Assembly (NCBI GenBank): GCA_002841155.1
Contig: PHEH01000014.1
Span: forward strand, 62,001-126,000
Reading direction: 5' to 3'
From: Alphaproteobacteria bacterium HGW-Alphaproteobacteria-18
GTDB lineage: Bacteria > Pseudomonadota > Alphaproteobacteria > Caulobacterales > Hyphomonadaceae
Length of the DNA stretch: 64,000 nt
Part shown: positions 42,392 to 52,075 of the stretch, in pieces
Position numbering within the stretch: position 1 is the stretch's first letter
Layout of the letters: each line of letters begins with the position of its first letter
Made by a program: the position numbers and the translations under genes
Notes under the pieces: model-generated
Database searches by the model: none
Told to the model about the DNA's origin: nothing
What the model saw: the letters and a program-made list of their open reading frames with translations, nothing else

Positions 42392-44110
42392 ATGACCCTG
42401 CTTGAACGCGTAATCCGCACGCATCGCTGCCGCTCGACCCACCATTTCATTGCGTTTGATGCGCTATCCCTGATTGAAGGTGACGAAGCGGAAGGCTGGA
42501 AATCGCTGATGCTGGTGCATCACGATCACCTCCTGAAAGGCGCCAAGGCGCCCGACAAAACGTTCAAGGACTTCAAGAACCATGTCCTGCATGTCGGCGA
42601 GGGCGAATGGGGCGGGGCGCGGGCCAAGGCGTCTGAATGGTATGCCGTCGCTGTCGACCTTCTGCGCCGCAAACGCTGGAGCGACGCGGCCTGGGCGCTC
42701 GGCGTGCTCAGCCATTATTACGCCGACCCGATCCAGCCTTTCCATACCGGCCAGACCGAAGCCGAAGGCGTCATCCACCGCGCCGTGGAATGGAGCATTG
42801 CCAAATCCCGTCCCGAGATTGACGCGCGCATTGCGCAGCAGGGCTATCCAGAGATCGAGATTCCAGACGGCCTCGGCTTTGTCTCCGACATGGTGCGCGA
42901 AGGCGCGCTGCGCGCCAACGCGCATTATTTCACCTTCATCGACCATTATGATCTCGATGCTGGCGTCGCCGATCCGCCGTCAGGTCTGGACGAGACGATG
43001 CGGGCTGTCATCGTCGACCTGATTGCCTATGCGACCGCCGGTTTCGCCGCGATCGTCAGCCGCGCCGTCGAGGAAGCCGCCGTCTCGCCGCCGAAGGTGA
43101 ACCTCACCCTTCAGGGCTATATCGAAACACTCGACATCCCCCTGCGCTGGATCACGGCAAAGCTCGAAGATATGGGCGACCGCAGCACGGTCGAGAAGAT
43201 GTACAAGGAATATCAGAAGACCGGAAAGGTCATCCGTACCCTGCCGGAAGACGACAAGCTGATCCGCGAGCAGCATGCCAAGGAAGTGCGCCGCATTTCC
43301 CTGAAAGAACTGAACGCCGAGCCGGTCGCGCCCCTCGGCACCAAGCGGGATTCTGGCCCTGAGCCCGTTGCTCCGCCAGCGCTTGCAGAGGCTCCGGAAG
43401 ACGATGAGGCAAACGATCTCCTGACAGTCGAGGCCGATGATCTGGTGGATGAAGAAACGTCCATCATAGTCGATGAAGTCGATGAGGAAGACGAGACTGA
43501 AGTGGCCGAGATGTCCGATACCGAAGACGACGAAGAATTCGAAGAGGACGAATTCGAAGACGAGGACGAAGATTTCGACGAGGATGACGACGCCTCTGAG
43601 GATGAAGACGAAGAAGAATTCGAGGCCGAGGCTGAAGAGGAGCCCGCCCCGCCGCCCGCCATCATCGCGCCCGCGTCCACTCATCGCCGGAGCAATGCGC
43701 TGACCTTCGAATCTCCCGTCGTTGACGCGCCCTCCATTGGGCCCAAGACCGCCGTTCATCTGGCCAAAGCCGGCATCGAAACGGTCGGCGATCTGATCAT
43801 CTGCGATCCTGATGAAACGGCCGAGCTGATCAGCGTGCGCCACATCACGGTCGACGCCATCGAGACCTGGCAGATGCAGGCAACGCTGATGATCGAGGTG
43901 CCCGGCCTTCGCATACACGACGCTCAGCTGCTGGTCGGCGCGGGCATTTCCTCGCGTGAAGACCTTGCCAATGCCTCCGCCGCCACGGTCTTCGAACTGG
44001 CGATGGAGTTCCTCCAGACGTCAGCGGGCAGCCGCGTCCTGCGTCCGGGCGAGACGCTTGAGGAAGATGAAGTGGAAGAGTGGATCGAACTGGCGCAGGA
44101 AACGGCCTGA
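42392..44110 (+). CDS. Zinc-dependent phospholipase C-like/DUF4332 fusion protein
   Basis: A 572-residue three-part protein. Residues about 8-240 resemble the all-helical zinc phospholipase C/P1 nuclease domain, with metal-ligand candidates H in HHFIAFD, H in LMLVHHDHL, H in LSHYYADPIQPFHTGQ and the D/E residues around them. Residues about 335-420 are an extremely acidic, disordered Asp/Glu run. Residues about 440-570 match the DUF4332 helix-hairpin-helix domain (APSIGPKTAVHLAKAGIETVGDLI), a DNA-binding-type fold. No signal peptide is seen, unlike secreted phospholipases. A cytoplasmic nucleic-acid or lipid function is therefore open. The start has an aggatgag ribosome site. Confidence 0.8.
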   Translation: MTLLERVIRTHRCRSTHHFIAFDALSLIEGDEAEGWKSLMLVHHDHLLKGAKAPDKTFKDFKNHVLHVGEGEWGGARAKASEWYAVAVDLLRRKRWSDAAWALGVLSHYYADPIQPFHTGQTEAEGVIHRAVEWSIAKSRPEIDARIAQQGYPEIEIPDGLGFVSDMVREGALRANAHYFTFIDHYDLDAGVADPPSGLDETMRAVIVDLIAYATAGFAAIVSRAVEEAAVSPPKVNLTLQGYIETLDIPLRWITAKLEDMGDRSTVEKMYKEYQKTGKVIRTLPEDDKLIREQHAKEVRRISLKELNAEPVAPLGTKRDSGPEPVAPPALAEAPEDDEANDLLTVEADDLVDEETSIIVDEVDEEDETEVAEMSDTEDDEEFEEDEFEDEDEDFDEDDDASEDEDEEEFEAEAEEEPAPPPAIIAPASTHRRSNALTFESPVVDAPSIGPKTAVHLAKAGIETVGDLIICDPDETAELISVRHITVDAIETWQMQATLMIEVPGLRIHDAQLLVGAGISSREDLANASAATVFELAMEFLQTSAGSRVLRPGETLEEDEVEEWIELAQETA

Positions 44111-45091
44111 TCACATCCTGCGGGGTTTGAGCCCGCCCGCCTCATAGATCGCATCCATCATGGCCATATTGGCGACCGCGTCCTCACCGCCCGTGAGCGG
44201 GGTGGCGCGTCCCGCAATCACATCGATCACATGGGCCAGCTGGTAGTCGTAGGTCGTCGCCCCATCCACGCTGTAACGGATGATCTCCTCGCCCTTCTGG
44301 ATCGAGAGGGCGTTGCCGAAGCTTGGATGAATCGGGTTCACCGCGCGCAGAACGCCTTCGCTGCCCTTGAGGGCGATCAGGGCTTTGTATGTCTGGCCCG
44401 GCTTCATGCAGGTGCGCAGGCGCGCGGGAATGCCGCCCGGAAACTCCAGCTCAGCCTCCGTCAGCAGGTCCACCCCCGGCGTTCCCTCTTCGATACGGGC
44501 GGAGACCACGCGTGGCTCGCTGCCCGCAATCGTGCGCAGCCAGTGGAGGGGATAGCAGCCCAGATCCATCAGCGCGCCGCCGCCCAGGTCGGGCCGGTGG
44601 CGAAGCTCCTCTGCGGAATAGGGAATCCTGACGGAAAACTCCGCCTTCATGGCGCAGAGCTGGCCGATGGCGCCGCCGCGTACTTTTTCGAGGATGTCGA
44701 GGAACATCGGATGAAAGCGATAGTGAAAGGCTTCGATCAGATGGTTGCCCGTGCGCCGGGCCGCGCCGGCCATTGCGCGCGCCTCACCGGCATTCATCGC
44801 GAAGGGCTTTTCACACAATACATGCTTGCCCGCTTCCAGCGCCGCGATGGAGAGGTCAGCGTGCCGGCTGGGGGGCAGGGCGTTGTAGATGAGGTCGAGA
44901 TCGGGCCGCGCGATCAGCGCTTCATAGCTTTCCACAACTTCCGGAATGGCATGAGCATCCGCATAGGCGCGGGCCTTGGCGAGATCGCGTGCGGCAATGG
45001 CGACAATGGCGCAGTCATCACGGCGTTTCACCTGTGGGATCAGGGCTTTAGGTGCAATTTTTGCGGCCCCGAGAATGCCGATCCGGATCAT
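44111..45091 (-). CDS. Gfo/Idh/MocA family oxidoreductase
   Basis: A 326-residue NAD(P)-dependent dehydrogenase of sugar-like substrates. The Rossmann motif is RIGILGAAKIAPKALI (residues 2-17). The catalytic-type EKPFAMN motif is near residue 95, with HYRFHPMF in the C-terminal domain. Members oxidise or reduce glucose derivatives, inositol or UDP-sugars, and the substrate here is unknown. I chose the ATG at 45091 for its GAGAGGAG site. It is divergent from a small gene, and the shared intergenic region contains a 27-bp inverted repeat (45118-45144) that could be an operator for both. Confidence 0.9.
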   Translation of the reverse strand: MIRIGILGAAKIAPKALIPQVKRRDDCAIVAIAARDLAKARAYADAHAIPEVVESYEALIARPDLDLIYNALPPSRHADLSIAALEAGKHVLCEKPFAMNAGEARAMAGAARRTGNHLIEAFHYRFHPMFLDILEKVRGGAIGQLCAMKAEFSVRIPYSAEELRHRPDLGGGALMDLGCYPLHWLRTIAGSEPRVVSARIEEGTPGVDLLTEAELEFPGGIPARLRTCMKPGQTYKALIALKGSEGVLRAVNPIHPSFGNALSIQKGEEIIRYSVDGATTYDYQLAHVIDVIAGRATPLTGGEDAVANMAMMDAIYEAGGLKPRRM

Positions 45092-45117
45092 GCCAAGGGC
45101 TCCTCTCTGTGGAACAG

Positions 45118-45144
45118 GTAAACAAATCGGCACGCTTTGTTTAC
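45118..45144. promoter_or_regulatory. Inverted repeat in a divergent promoter region
   Basis: Perfect 9-bp arms (GTAAACAAA and TTTGTTTAC) are separated by 9 bases. The site lies between the divergent Gfo/Idh oxidoreductase and the gene at 45278. It is an AT-rich operator candidate rather than a terminator, as there is no T-run after a GC stem. Confidence 0.6.
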
Positions 45145-45277
45145 CCCGGCCTAACACGGCTTAACGTCTTTCTTGATGAGTGACCCAAAAAGATTCACCC
45201 GATTCAGGAATCAGAAACCACACCTGCGCTTATTGGAGGCTCCACGAGGCCGTTGGAACCCAGGAGTGCCTTTGCCC

Positions 45278-45703
45278 ATGATGAATGATCTTATAGCGCA
45301 CATCGCGAACACCAACGGCCTCGAGGAACCCCTCGCACGGCGCGCGCTTGGTATCCTGCTCAATGGAGCAGACCGTCAGGGCGCGCAGCTTGCTGCGGTG
45401 ACCTTCCGCACCATTCCGGGCACAAGAGCGCTTGCGGCACGCGCTGGGTCAGAGATCGGGGCGCCAACTGGCGAGATTGCCCGCCTTATCGAGCTTACCC
45501 CCGGCGGTCGCCGCCGGGTGGTCGAGCATATGTTCGGGGCGCTGCGCGCTGCCGGCATTGATCACGAAGCCGCCGGACGCCTGCTGCCATCAATTGGCGG
45601 CTGGATGAAGGAGACCTATGGCATCGACGGCCTTGGCCAGCTTGGCGCGCTCATTGCCCATGATGGCGAGACCAGCGCAGCGTCTGCCGCGCGCGCCGCC
45701 TGA
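45278..45703 (+). CDS. Conserved hypothetical protein
   Basis: A 141-residue soluble, mostly helical protein. The N-terminal MNDLIAHIANTNGLEEPLARRALGILLNG and the C-terminal LLPSIGGWMKETYGIDGLGQLGALI resemble the helical repeats of DUF2267/DUF2780 or YidB-like proteins, a tentative match. No metal-binding, catalytic or membrane motif is visible. The start at 45278 follows an AGGAG site at some distance, and ATG 45281 is also possible. The frame is open back to 45173 but does not look coding there. It is divergent from the Gfo/Idh gene. Confidence 0.7.
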   Translation: MMNDLIAHIANTNGLEEPLARRALGILLNGADRQGAQLAAVTFRTIPGTRALAARAGSEIGAPTGEIARLIELTPGGRRRVVEHMFGALRAAGIDHEAAGRLLPSIGGWMKETYGIDGLGQLGALIAHDGETSAASAARAA

Positions 45704-45773
45704 CGTACGGGCCAGTCTTTTCATTTGGGGAAAGGCCCGCTAGAGCCCCTCGTCAGGACTGACAAGGGCAAAC

Positions 45774-46055
45774 ATGATGATTACTGAGAGCCTCCGGGCA
45801 GATGAAGCCATTGCTGTGCGGCTGATGCAGGCGATCCGTGCGGATGCAGAGGCTGAGTGCGCGCCTGATGAGCTGGACCTGGTGTCTGTAACGCTTGACC
45901 TTTCAGCCACAGTCGAGGCGCCCGAGAAGCTGGTTTACGCGCCTCGCATGGATCGCAAGACCCGCACCATCCTCTTCACAAGCGGCTCTGCAAGTGGGCC
46001 TGGCGGTGTCGTGATGACCGCTACCGTGGTCTATCGCATCCGCCCTGCCGTTTGA
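45774..46055 (+). CDS. Small hypothetical protein
   Basis: A 93-residue soluble protein. The first half is helical and acidic (MQAIRADAEAECAPDELDL), and the second half looks like beta strands (SVTLDLSATVEAPEKLVYAPRMDRKTRTILFTSG; GVVMTATVVYRIRP), similar in outline to a hot-dog or ferredoxin-like fold. I do not recognise the family. It lies 70 bases after the previous gene on the same strand and is convergent with the RND pump gene. It may be the second gene of a short operon. Confidence 0.7.
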   Translation: MMITESLRADEAIAVRLMQAIRADAEAECAPDELDLVSVTLDLSATVEAPEKLVYAPRMDRKTRTILFTSGSASGPGGVVMTATVVYRIRPAV

Positions 46056-46063
46056 TGTTCTGA

Positions 46064-49000
46064 CTATTCGGCCGCCGGAAGAACTTGCCGCGACGATTTT
46101 TCATGTTCGTTGGCCGCGATGCCGCCTGATGGCGGTGGGGGACGATCCCCCTGTTTGCGGGTACGCAGCCAGCCGATAAGCTTTAGAACATAAGGCTTGA
46201 TCCAGGTGGCAACCTTCTTTGCCCGGCGTTTCATCCGATAGGGCACGAGCAGCCAGGTAGGCGTCACCAGCAGGATCATGATCGTCGAGAAGGCAAGGCC
46301 GAATACCACGGCGGTTGCCAGCTGGACCCACCACTCAGACGTTGCGCCGCCGAAGTTGATGGCGCCCTCTGAGAACACAACCGTCACCTGCAGCACCATC
46401 GGAAGCAAACCGCAGACGGTCGTGCCGGTGGTCAGGAGAATGGGGCGGATACGCTGCGCTGCGGTGGCCAATGCGGCCTCTTCCGGCGGCCGTCCGTCCG
46501 AGAGAAGGCGGTTATAGGTATCGATCAGCACGATGTTGTTGTTCACAACGATACCCGCCAGGGCCACGATGCCCGTTCCGATCATCAGGATACTGACATA
46601 AGGAAGGATGAGGTTGATACCGACCAGAACACCTGCCGTCGAGATGATGACGGCGGTAAGGGTCAGGATCACCTGCCAGAAATTGTTGTACTGCCAGAGC
46701 AGGATCACGGCCATCATGAAGAGGGCCGCGGCGGCGGCGCCGCTGAAGAAGGCGGCCGCTTCTGCGGTGTCTTCATCGGCGCCTTCGAAGCGAACTTCGA
46801 CGCCGGCGGGCATGTCCTGCTGGCTGATCCATTGCTTGAGCTCAGCGACAATCGCCGCGCCGGCGCCCTGTTCCTTGGCGTTAGCGCGTACGGAGATCAC
46901 CCGTTTTCCGTCCCGGCGTTCAATCGTGCTGACGCGCGGGGCGGGCTCACGGTCGACAAACAGCGAGAGCGGCACATTCCCTTGCGGCGTGGTGATCCGC
47001 AGGCTGTCGAGCGCCGATGCCGAGCGGGCATCTTCCGGGAAACGTACGCGGATGTCGAGTTCGTCATTGGAATCGTCAGGGCGGTAGCGGCCAACAAGAA
47101 TGCCGTTGGTCACCAGCTGCACGGCTGCGCCAACCTGGGCCACATCCACGCCGAACTTGCCCGCTTCTGCACGATCAACCGTCAACTGGTACTCAACCCC
47201 GGGCAAAGGCCGGGAGTCGTCGATCTCCCGGACATCATTGCGCGCCTCAAGCCAGCCGCGGATCATGTCCGCAGACTGATAGAGTTCGTCATTGCCAAAC
47301 CCCAGAAGGGCAACCTGAATGTCCTTGCCGCCGGGTGGGCCCTGTTCTCGCGCACTGATCTGGAAACGCAGCGCCGGAACATTCGAGAGACGTTCACGCA
47401 CGATTTCCAGAGTGTCGCGGCCGTTATAGGGGCCGTCGGCAGTCGTCTTCAGGTCCATGAGGATCTGGCCGATCGTGTCGGCAGGCATGCCGCCGGAAGC
47501 ATCCATCATTCTGCCTCCCCCCCCTGACGCCCCGGAACGGGTTGAAAGGGCTGTAATGCCGTCAAGGTCTTCGATGGCGGCCTCGGCACGCTTCACAAGC
47601 GCTGCCTGCTCGCTCGCAGACAACGAGCCCTGCGCCTGTACAAAGACATAAGCTTGTTCCGGCTCGATATCGAGGAAGAGTTCAGATTTGTGCTGGGCTG
47701 ATCCAAACCATACGAAGATCAGGAAAACAGTGCCAAAGGCGATGCCTGTGGTGATCAGGGGACGGCGGATGGTTGCGCCGACAATACCGACATAGGCGCC
47801 CAGCCAGCCCTTCGCCTTGCGCGGATCCGCGTCCGCAGCGAGCGCCGCCAGGTCTTCATCCTTGCCGCCGGGCCGGGCGCCAAACGTGGCGCCCATGACG
47901 GGCAGGAAGATCAGGGCAGAGATCAACGACGCGGTCAGGACGAAGATCAGCGTAATCGGCAGATATGCCATGAACTTGCCAGGCATGGAGTTCCAGAAAA
48001 GGAACGGAACGAATGCAGCCAGGGTGGTCAATGCAGAGCTGACGACCGGCCAGAACATGCGCTTGCCGGCCATCGCATAAGCTTCGCGGCGTTCTTGCCC
48101 CTCCGCCATTTTACGGTCGGCGTATTCGGTGACGATGATGCCACCATCCACCAGCATACCGACCGCGATCACGAGGCCGAACATCACCATCATGTTGATG
48201 GTAAAGCCGAAGGCGCCCAGGAATATGAAGGCCATCAGGAATGTTGCCGGGATCGAGATACCCACCAGCGCCGCAGAGCGCACACCCAGCGCGGCCACCA
48301 CAATGATCATGACGAGCAATACGGCGGTCATGATCGAGCTTTGCAGCTGGCCGAGCTGCGTGCCGATCATCTCGGACGTATCGGAAGTGACAATTGCCTC
48401 AACGGTCGGCGGCCAGCTTTCCCGCTCGATGGCAATAGCGTCGCGCACGAAGTTTGCCGTGTCGAGAATATTGGCGCCGCTGCGCTTGACCACTTCGATC
48501 AGAAGGGCGCTCTCGCCATTGAACGTCGCAAAGCCCGTCGGGTCTTTGAAGGTACGGCGCACCTCTGCCACGTCCCCCAGAGTGATGACGGCGTTTTCTG
48601 TCTGCTTGACTGGCAGTGCCAGCGCGTCGCCGGCGGTGCGGATGATGCCGGGAACCTTGACGGCAAAGCTGCCCTGGCCGGTTTCGATGGAGCCGGCGGC
48701 CACCAGACGGTTGTTGGCGGAAACCACCGACATGATCTCCTGATAGGAGATATTGTAGGTTTCCAGTTTCACCGGATCGACGACGATCTCCAGTAACTCT
48801 TCCCGCTTGCCCAGAATGCGGGCCTCAAGAATGGTACCGTCGCTTTCCAGCCGGTCTTTCAGGCCGTCAGCGATGCGCGCCAGGCCGCGCTCAGGGGCAT
48901 CTCCATAAATGTTGACGACCAGAACAGGGAATTGCGCAGCATTGAACTCGGTGACAATCGGCTCGCGCGCGTCATCGGGGAAATAGCGTTTTGCCATATC

Positions 49001-49339
49001 CACCTTGTCTTTGACGTCCAGAACGGCCTGATTGATATCGGCGTCGATCTCGAATTCGAGGACAAGCTGGGCGGCGCCTTCGGTGCCGTAGGAATTGAAC
49101 GTCTTCAGGCCCTCCAGGGACTGGATTTCCTGCTCGATCGGGCGAACCAGAAGCCGTTCGGCATCTTCCGGCGTAACACCGGCCAGCGGAACGGTGATCG
49201 CCACGAAGGGGATCGGAATATCCGGGTCCGCTTCCTTGGGCATATTTATGTAGGTGGCCGTGCCAGCAAACAGCACGCAGACCAGGATGGTGAGGATCAT
49301 CCGGGTCCGGCCGATTGCCCAGTCGACGATGCCTGTCAT
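46064..49339 (-). CDS. Efflux RND transporter permease subunit
   Basis: A 1091-residue inner-membrane proton-driven pump of the HAE1/AcrB type. There are about twelve membrane helices in two groups of six, separated by two large periplasmic domains. The first helix is at residues 10-30 (ILTILVCVLFAGTATY). The helix-4 motif carries proton-relay acidic residues in GMLVDGGIIVTEYAD near residues 398-412, and helix-10-like segments include VALAGIVVNNNIVLIDTYN. Such pumps export drugs, detergents or heavy metals through an outer-membrane channel, which is absent here. Its start overlaps the adaptor gene stop by 4 bases, confirming an operon. Confidence 0.95.
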   Translation of the reverse strand: MTGIVDWAIGRTRMILTILVCVLFAGTATYINMPKEADPDIPIPFVAITVPLAGVTPEDAERLLVRPIEQEIQSLEGLKTFNSYGTEGAAQLVLEFEIDADINQAVLDVKDKVDMAKRYFPDDAREPIVTEFNAAQFPVLVVNIYGDAPERGLARIADGLKDRLESDGTILEARILGKREELLEIVVDPVKLETYNISYQEIMSVVSANNRLVAAGSIETGQGSFAVKVPGIIRTAGDALALPVKQTENAVITLGDVAEVRRTFKDPTGFATFNGESALLIEVVKRSGANILDTANFVRDAIAIERESWPPTVEAIVTSDTSEMIGTQLGQLQSSIMTAVLLVMIIVVAALGVRSAALVGISIPATFLMAFIFLGAFGFTINMMVMFGLVIAVGMLVDGGIIVTEYADRKMAEGQERREAYAMAGKRMFWPVVSSALTTLAAFVPFLFWNSMPGKFMAYLPITLIFVLTASLISALIFLPVMGATFGARPGGKDEDLAALAADADPRKAKGWLGAYVGIVGATIRRPLITTGIAFGTVFLIFVWFGSAQHKSELFLDIEPEQAYVFVQAQGSLSASEQAALVKRAEAAIEDLDGITALSTRSGASGGGGRMMDASGGMPADTIGQILMDLKTTADGPYNGRDTLEIVRERLSNVPALRFQISAREQGPPGGKDIQVALLGFGNDELYQSADMIRGWLEARNDVREIDDSRPLPGVEYQLTVDRAEAGKFGVDVAQVGAAVQLVTNGILVGRYRPDDSNDELDIRVRFPEDARSASALDSLRITTPQGNVPLSLFVDREPAPRVSTIERRDGKRVISVRANAKEQGAGAAIVAELKQWISQQDMPAGVEVRFEGADEDTAEAAAFFSGAAAAALFMMAVILLWQYNNFWQVILTLTAVIISTAGVLVGINLILPYVSILMIGTGIVALAGIVVNNNIVLIDTYNRLLSDGRPPEEAALATAAQRIRPILLTTGTTVCGLLPMVLQVTVVFSEGAINFGGATSEWWVQLATAVVFGLAFSTIMILLVTPTWLLVPYRMKRRAKKVATWIKPYVLKLIGWLRTRKQGDRPPPPSGGIAANEHEKSSRQVLPAAE

Positions 49340-50412
49340 GGACGGGCTCCCTCGTCAGGAACGGGTTTGATGGTCACGCCATCATTCAGATAGTCCTGGC
49401 CCATCGAAATCAGAAGGATACGCTCGGGCAACCCGGTGACCCAGACGCCTTGTGGTGTCTCGTCGATCACATTGACTGGCGCAAAGGCGACGACATTGCC
49501 GTCCACGACATGGCGCACGCCGAGCCGGCCGCTGTCAGACAGGGTCAGCAGTGAAGGCTTGATCAGGATCGCCTGCACGTCGCCGGCAGGAATGGTCATG
49601 GAGGCGGTGACGCCGGCAGCCACAAGGGCGTCGCCGGTTTCAAGTTCGGCTTCAATCAGGAAGGTGCGGGTCTGTTCGTTAGCGGTACGCGCCACGAAGC
49701 GCAGTTTGGCGGGGAATGTCCGCCCGTCCGCGAGCAGTACGTCCGCTGTCATGTCCTTCTGGAGGAGGCCTGCCTGCGCTTCTGTGACTTCAGCGACAAC
49801 AATGACCGGGTCGAGATCAACCAGCAGGCCGCACGCCCCACCGGGGGAAAGATAGTCGCCTGCCTCTGCCATGCGGCGCTCGAATACGCCGTCAAAGGGT
49901 GCGCGGATCTGGGTGCGCCCCAATTCCACCTTCGCCGAGTTCACGGCCGCCTCGGCTGCGTCAAGGGTGGCCTTGGCCGACGCCTCACGGTTGGCGGGTG
50001 TCAGGCCCTTTTCGGCGAGCCTGACGGCGGCTTCATATTCCACCTTTGCCGAATCGCGGCCCGCTTCAGCTTCTTTCACGCGCGCGCTGCGGGCTTCAAC
50101 TTCCAGCCCGCAAAGCAGGGTGCCTGCCTTCACAAATGTTCCCTCACGGACCGGGGTTGAAACCACGGTACCAGAGGTACCCGATTTGAGTGTCACGGAT
50201 TTGTCGGGCGCGGTGCGGCCCTTGGCGGCAATACGGATTGTGTGAAGCTGGCTTTGGGCTTCGGTAACCAGGGCCTGGGGCACCTCGGAACGGGTTGAGG
50301 CCTCTGCGACCGGCTGGCCGGTGCTGATGCTGCCGCGCATCACGCTGCGGACTCCAAAGTAGGCGAGAATAACCGCCAGAATAATGGCTGCGATCAGGAC
50401 GGAACGGTTCAC
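49336..50412 (-). CDS. RND efflux periplasmic adaptor subunit
   Basis: A 358-residue membrane-fusion protein that links the RND pump to the outer-membrane channel. An N-terminal membrane helix or signal (residues 5-22, IAAIILAVILAYFGV) is followed by the lipoyl-like half (GTVVSTPVREGTFVKAGTLLCGLE), a helical hairpin with alanine-rich coiled coil (EAGRDSAKVEYEAAVRLAEKGLTPANREASAKATLDAAEAAVNSAKVELGRTQ) and the second lipoyl half (IRAPFDGVFERRMAEAGDYLSPG). The start is a GTG (50412) with AGGAAAGA upstream. The open frame to 50520 is not supported. It is the first gene of the pump operon. Confidence 0.93.
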   Translation of the reverse strand: MNRSVLIAAIILAVILAYFGVRSVMRGSISTGQPVAEASTRSEVPQALVTEAQSQLHTIRIAAKGRTAPDKSVTLKSGTSGTVVSTPVREGTFVKAGTLLCGLEVEARSARVKEAEAGRDSAKVEYEAAVRLAEKGLTPANREASAKATLDAAEAAVNSAKVELGRTQIRAPFDGVFERRMAEAGDYLSPGGACGLLVDLDPVIVVAEVTEAQAGLLQKDMTADVLLADGRTFPAKLRFVARTANEQTRTFLIEAELETGDALVAAGVTASMTIPAGDVQAILIKPSLLTLSDSGRLGVRHVVDGNVVAFAPVNVIDETPQGVWVTGLPERILLISMGQDYLNDGVTIKPVPDEGARP

Positions 50413-50575
50413 GGGAGGGATCTTTCCTGGGAGGGGCGGTCGTAAAATAGGGTATCCTGACGCAAGAGTCAGGGTTTGTGCTAAAAGATTTCTAGCACGC
50501 AAGGCGTTTCCAGCCCGCAAAGGACCGGAACACTTTGGTTAATTGCTTGATCTGCCTGATTAATTCTTGCGAATA

Positions 50576-52075
50576 TTACAGGGCAGAAAGTGGAGGTTTC
50601 CGGTTTGCCCAGGGGCGGGCGGCCTCCAGTTCCAGGGCCAGCTCGAACAGAAGCGCGTCATCGCCCCGCCGGCCGGAGAACATGGCCCCGATGGGCAGTC
50701 CCGATGGCGACCAGGTCAGCGGAACACTCATTGAGGCGGCCCCGGCGACGTTCATCGGCGAGGTATAGGCCACAAAGTTCAGCACGCTCTCCATCACCGC
50801 GTCGAAATCCCCGTCAGGGGCCTGCTCCCCGATCGGCACCGCCGGGCTACCCGTCACCGGGGTCAACAGGATGTCCAGATCGTCGAAGAAGCTATGATAC
50901 ACCTGCTCGAAGCCGAGAAGATGTCCGACGATCCCCGGCAGTTCTGACATGCGCGAGGCAGCCATGTTGCCAAGCCCGAGTGTCCAGGGCTCCACGATCT
51001 CCGGGCTGACTGGCTTGCCGGAATAGGCACTGACCTGACGGGCGAAATCGCCCGCGCCGGCGGCCCAGTACATGATGAAGGCGTCGGTGAATTTCGGTCC
51101 GTCCATCGGAATTGTGTAGTCGATCACGGTATGGCCGAGATCCCGGCAGAGCTGCGCCACGTCTTCGATGGCAGCGCGCGTATCTGGGTGAAGCGATGTT
51201 CCACCAATCGGCTCGGGCGCAAAGCCGATCCGCAGGCGCCGTGTCAGTGGCTGAATCTCTCCCAGCGCCGGATAGCCGCTTTCGCGGGTTTCAGCGGCGC
51301 GGAACAGCGCGATGGAGTCGCGCACGCTGATCGTCACGGCATGGTTCACGGAAATCTGCACCGGCGGCGGGATCGCGCCCGGCTCGCTGTAAGGCAACCG
51401 GTCGCGCGAGGGCTTCATGCCAAAAACCCCGCAGGTCGAGGCCGGAATGCGGATCGATCCGCCGCCATCGCTGGCATGGGCAAAGGGCACCACGCGGGCT
51501 GCCACCAGCGCCGCCGCGCCGCCCGACGAGCCACCCGGTATGCGGCTGGTGTCCCACGGATTGCGTGTCGGGCCGTTGGACAAAGGCTCGGTGGAGGAGA
51601 TGAGCCCGGCTTCGGGCGTGGCTGACTTGCCGAGCGAGACGATCCCTGCGCCGCGCCACCTTGCGGCAAACACATTGTCAGCGGTGGCCACATGGCCCTC
51701 CAGGCCGCGGCTTCCCTTCAGTGTGGGGGCGCCGCGCCAGTCGATCAGATCCTTGATGAAGCTTGGAACGCCTGCGAACGGGCCTGAAAGGACCCCGCCG
51801 GCGTCGGAACGGGCGAGTTCAAATGTCTCTGTGACGATCCCGTTGATCTGGCCCTCGACCGCCCGCGCGCGCGCAATGGCCGCTTCCACTTCCACCAGCG
51901 CCGTGGTTTCGCCCGATGCGATGGCGGCTGCGATGGCGATGCCATCCCGAAGGCCGGCTGGCGCGGGTGCCAGGTCCGCGTCCGGAGCCGGAGCAGATGC
52001 CTTCGGATTGCAGGCGGCGAGGGCGATGGTAGCTGCGCCCCCCGCAAGGGCGGCACGGCGGGTCAATCGTGGCAT
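50576..52075 (-). CDS. Exported amidase (amidase signature family)
   Basis: A 499-residue Ser-Ser-Lys hydrolase of the amidase signature family, cleaving carboxamides. The catalytic lysine is in FIKDLIDWRG. The glycine-serine-rich signature is GGSSGGAAALVAARVVPFAHASDGGGSIRIPAS, containing the cis-serine and the nucleophile serine in DGGGSIR. The N-terminus has twin arginines (TRRAALAGG) and a lipobox-like LAAC, so export by Tat with lipid attachment is likely. The substrate is unknown. The start has a GGAGAG site. It is on the same strand as the RND operon but separated from it by 163 bases. Confidence 0.93.
   Translation of the reverse strand: MPRLTRRAALAGGAATIALAACNPKASAPAPDADLAPAPAGLRDGIAIAAAIASGETTALVEVEAAIARARAVEGQINGIVTETFELARSDAGGVLSGPFAGVPSFIKDLIDWRGAPTLKGSRGLEGHVATADNVFAARWRGAGIVSLGKSATPEAGLISSTEPLSNGPTRNPWDTSRIPGGSSGGAAALVAARVVPFAHASDGGGSIRIPASTCGVFGMKPSRDRLPYSEPGAIPPPVQISVNHAVTISVRDSIALFRAAETRESGYPALGEIQPLTRRLRIGFAPEPIGGTSLHPDTRAAIEDVAQLCRDLGHTVIDYTIPMDGPKFTDAFIMYWAAGAGDFARQVSAYSGKPVSPEIVEPWTLGLGNMAASRMSELPGIVGHLLGFEQVYHSFFDDLDILLTPVTGSPAVPIGEQAPDGDFDAVMESVLNFVAYTSPMNVAGAASMSVPLTWSPSGLPIGAMFSGRRGDDALLFELALELEAARPWANRKPPLSAL

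Noticed and set aside
42980-43918. A 312-codon open frame opposite the phospholipase-like gene
   Set aside because: Its Phe/Val/Ile-rich sequence results from antisense reading of Glu/Asp codons, and it is not a membrane protein gene.
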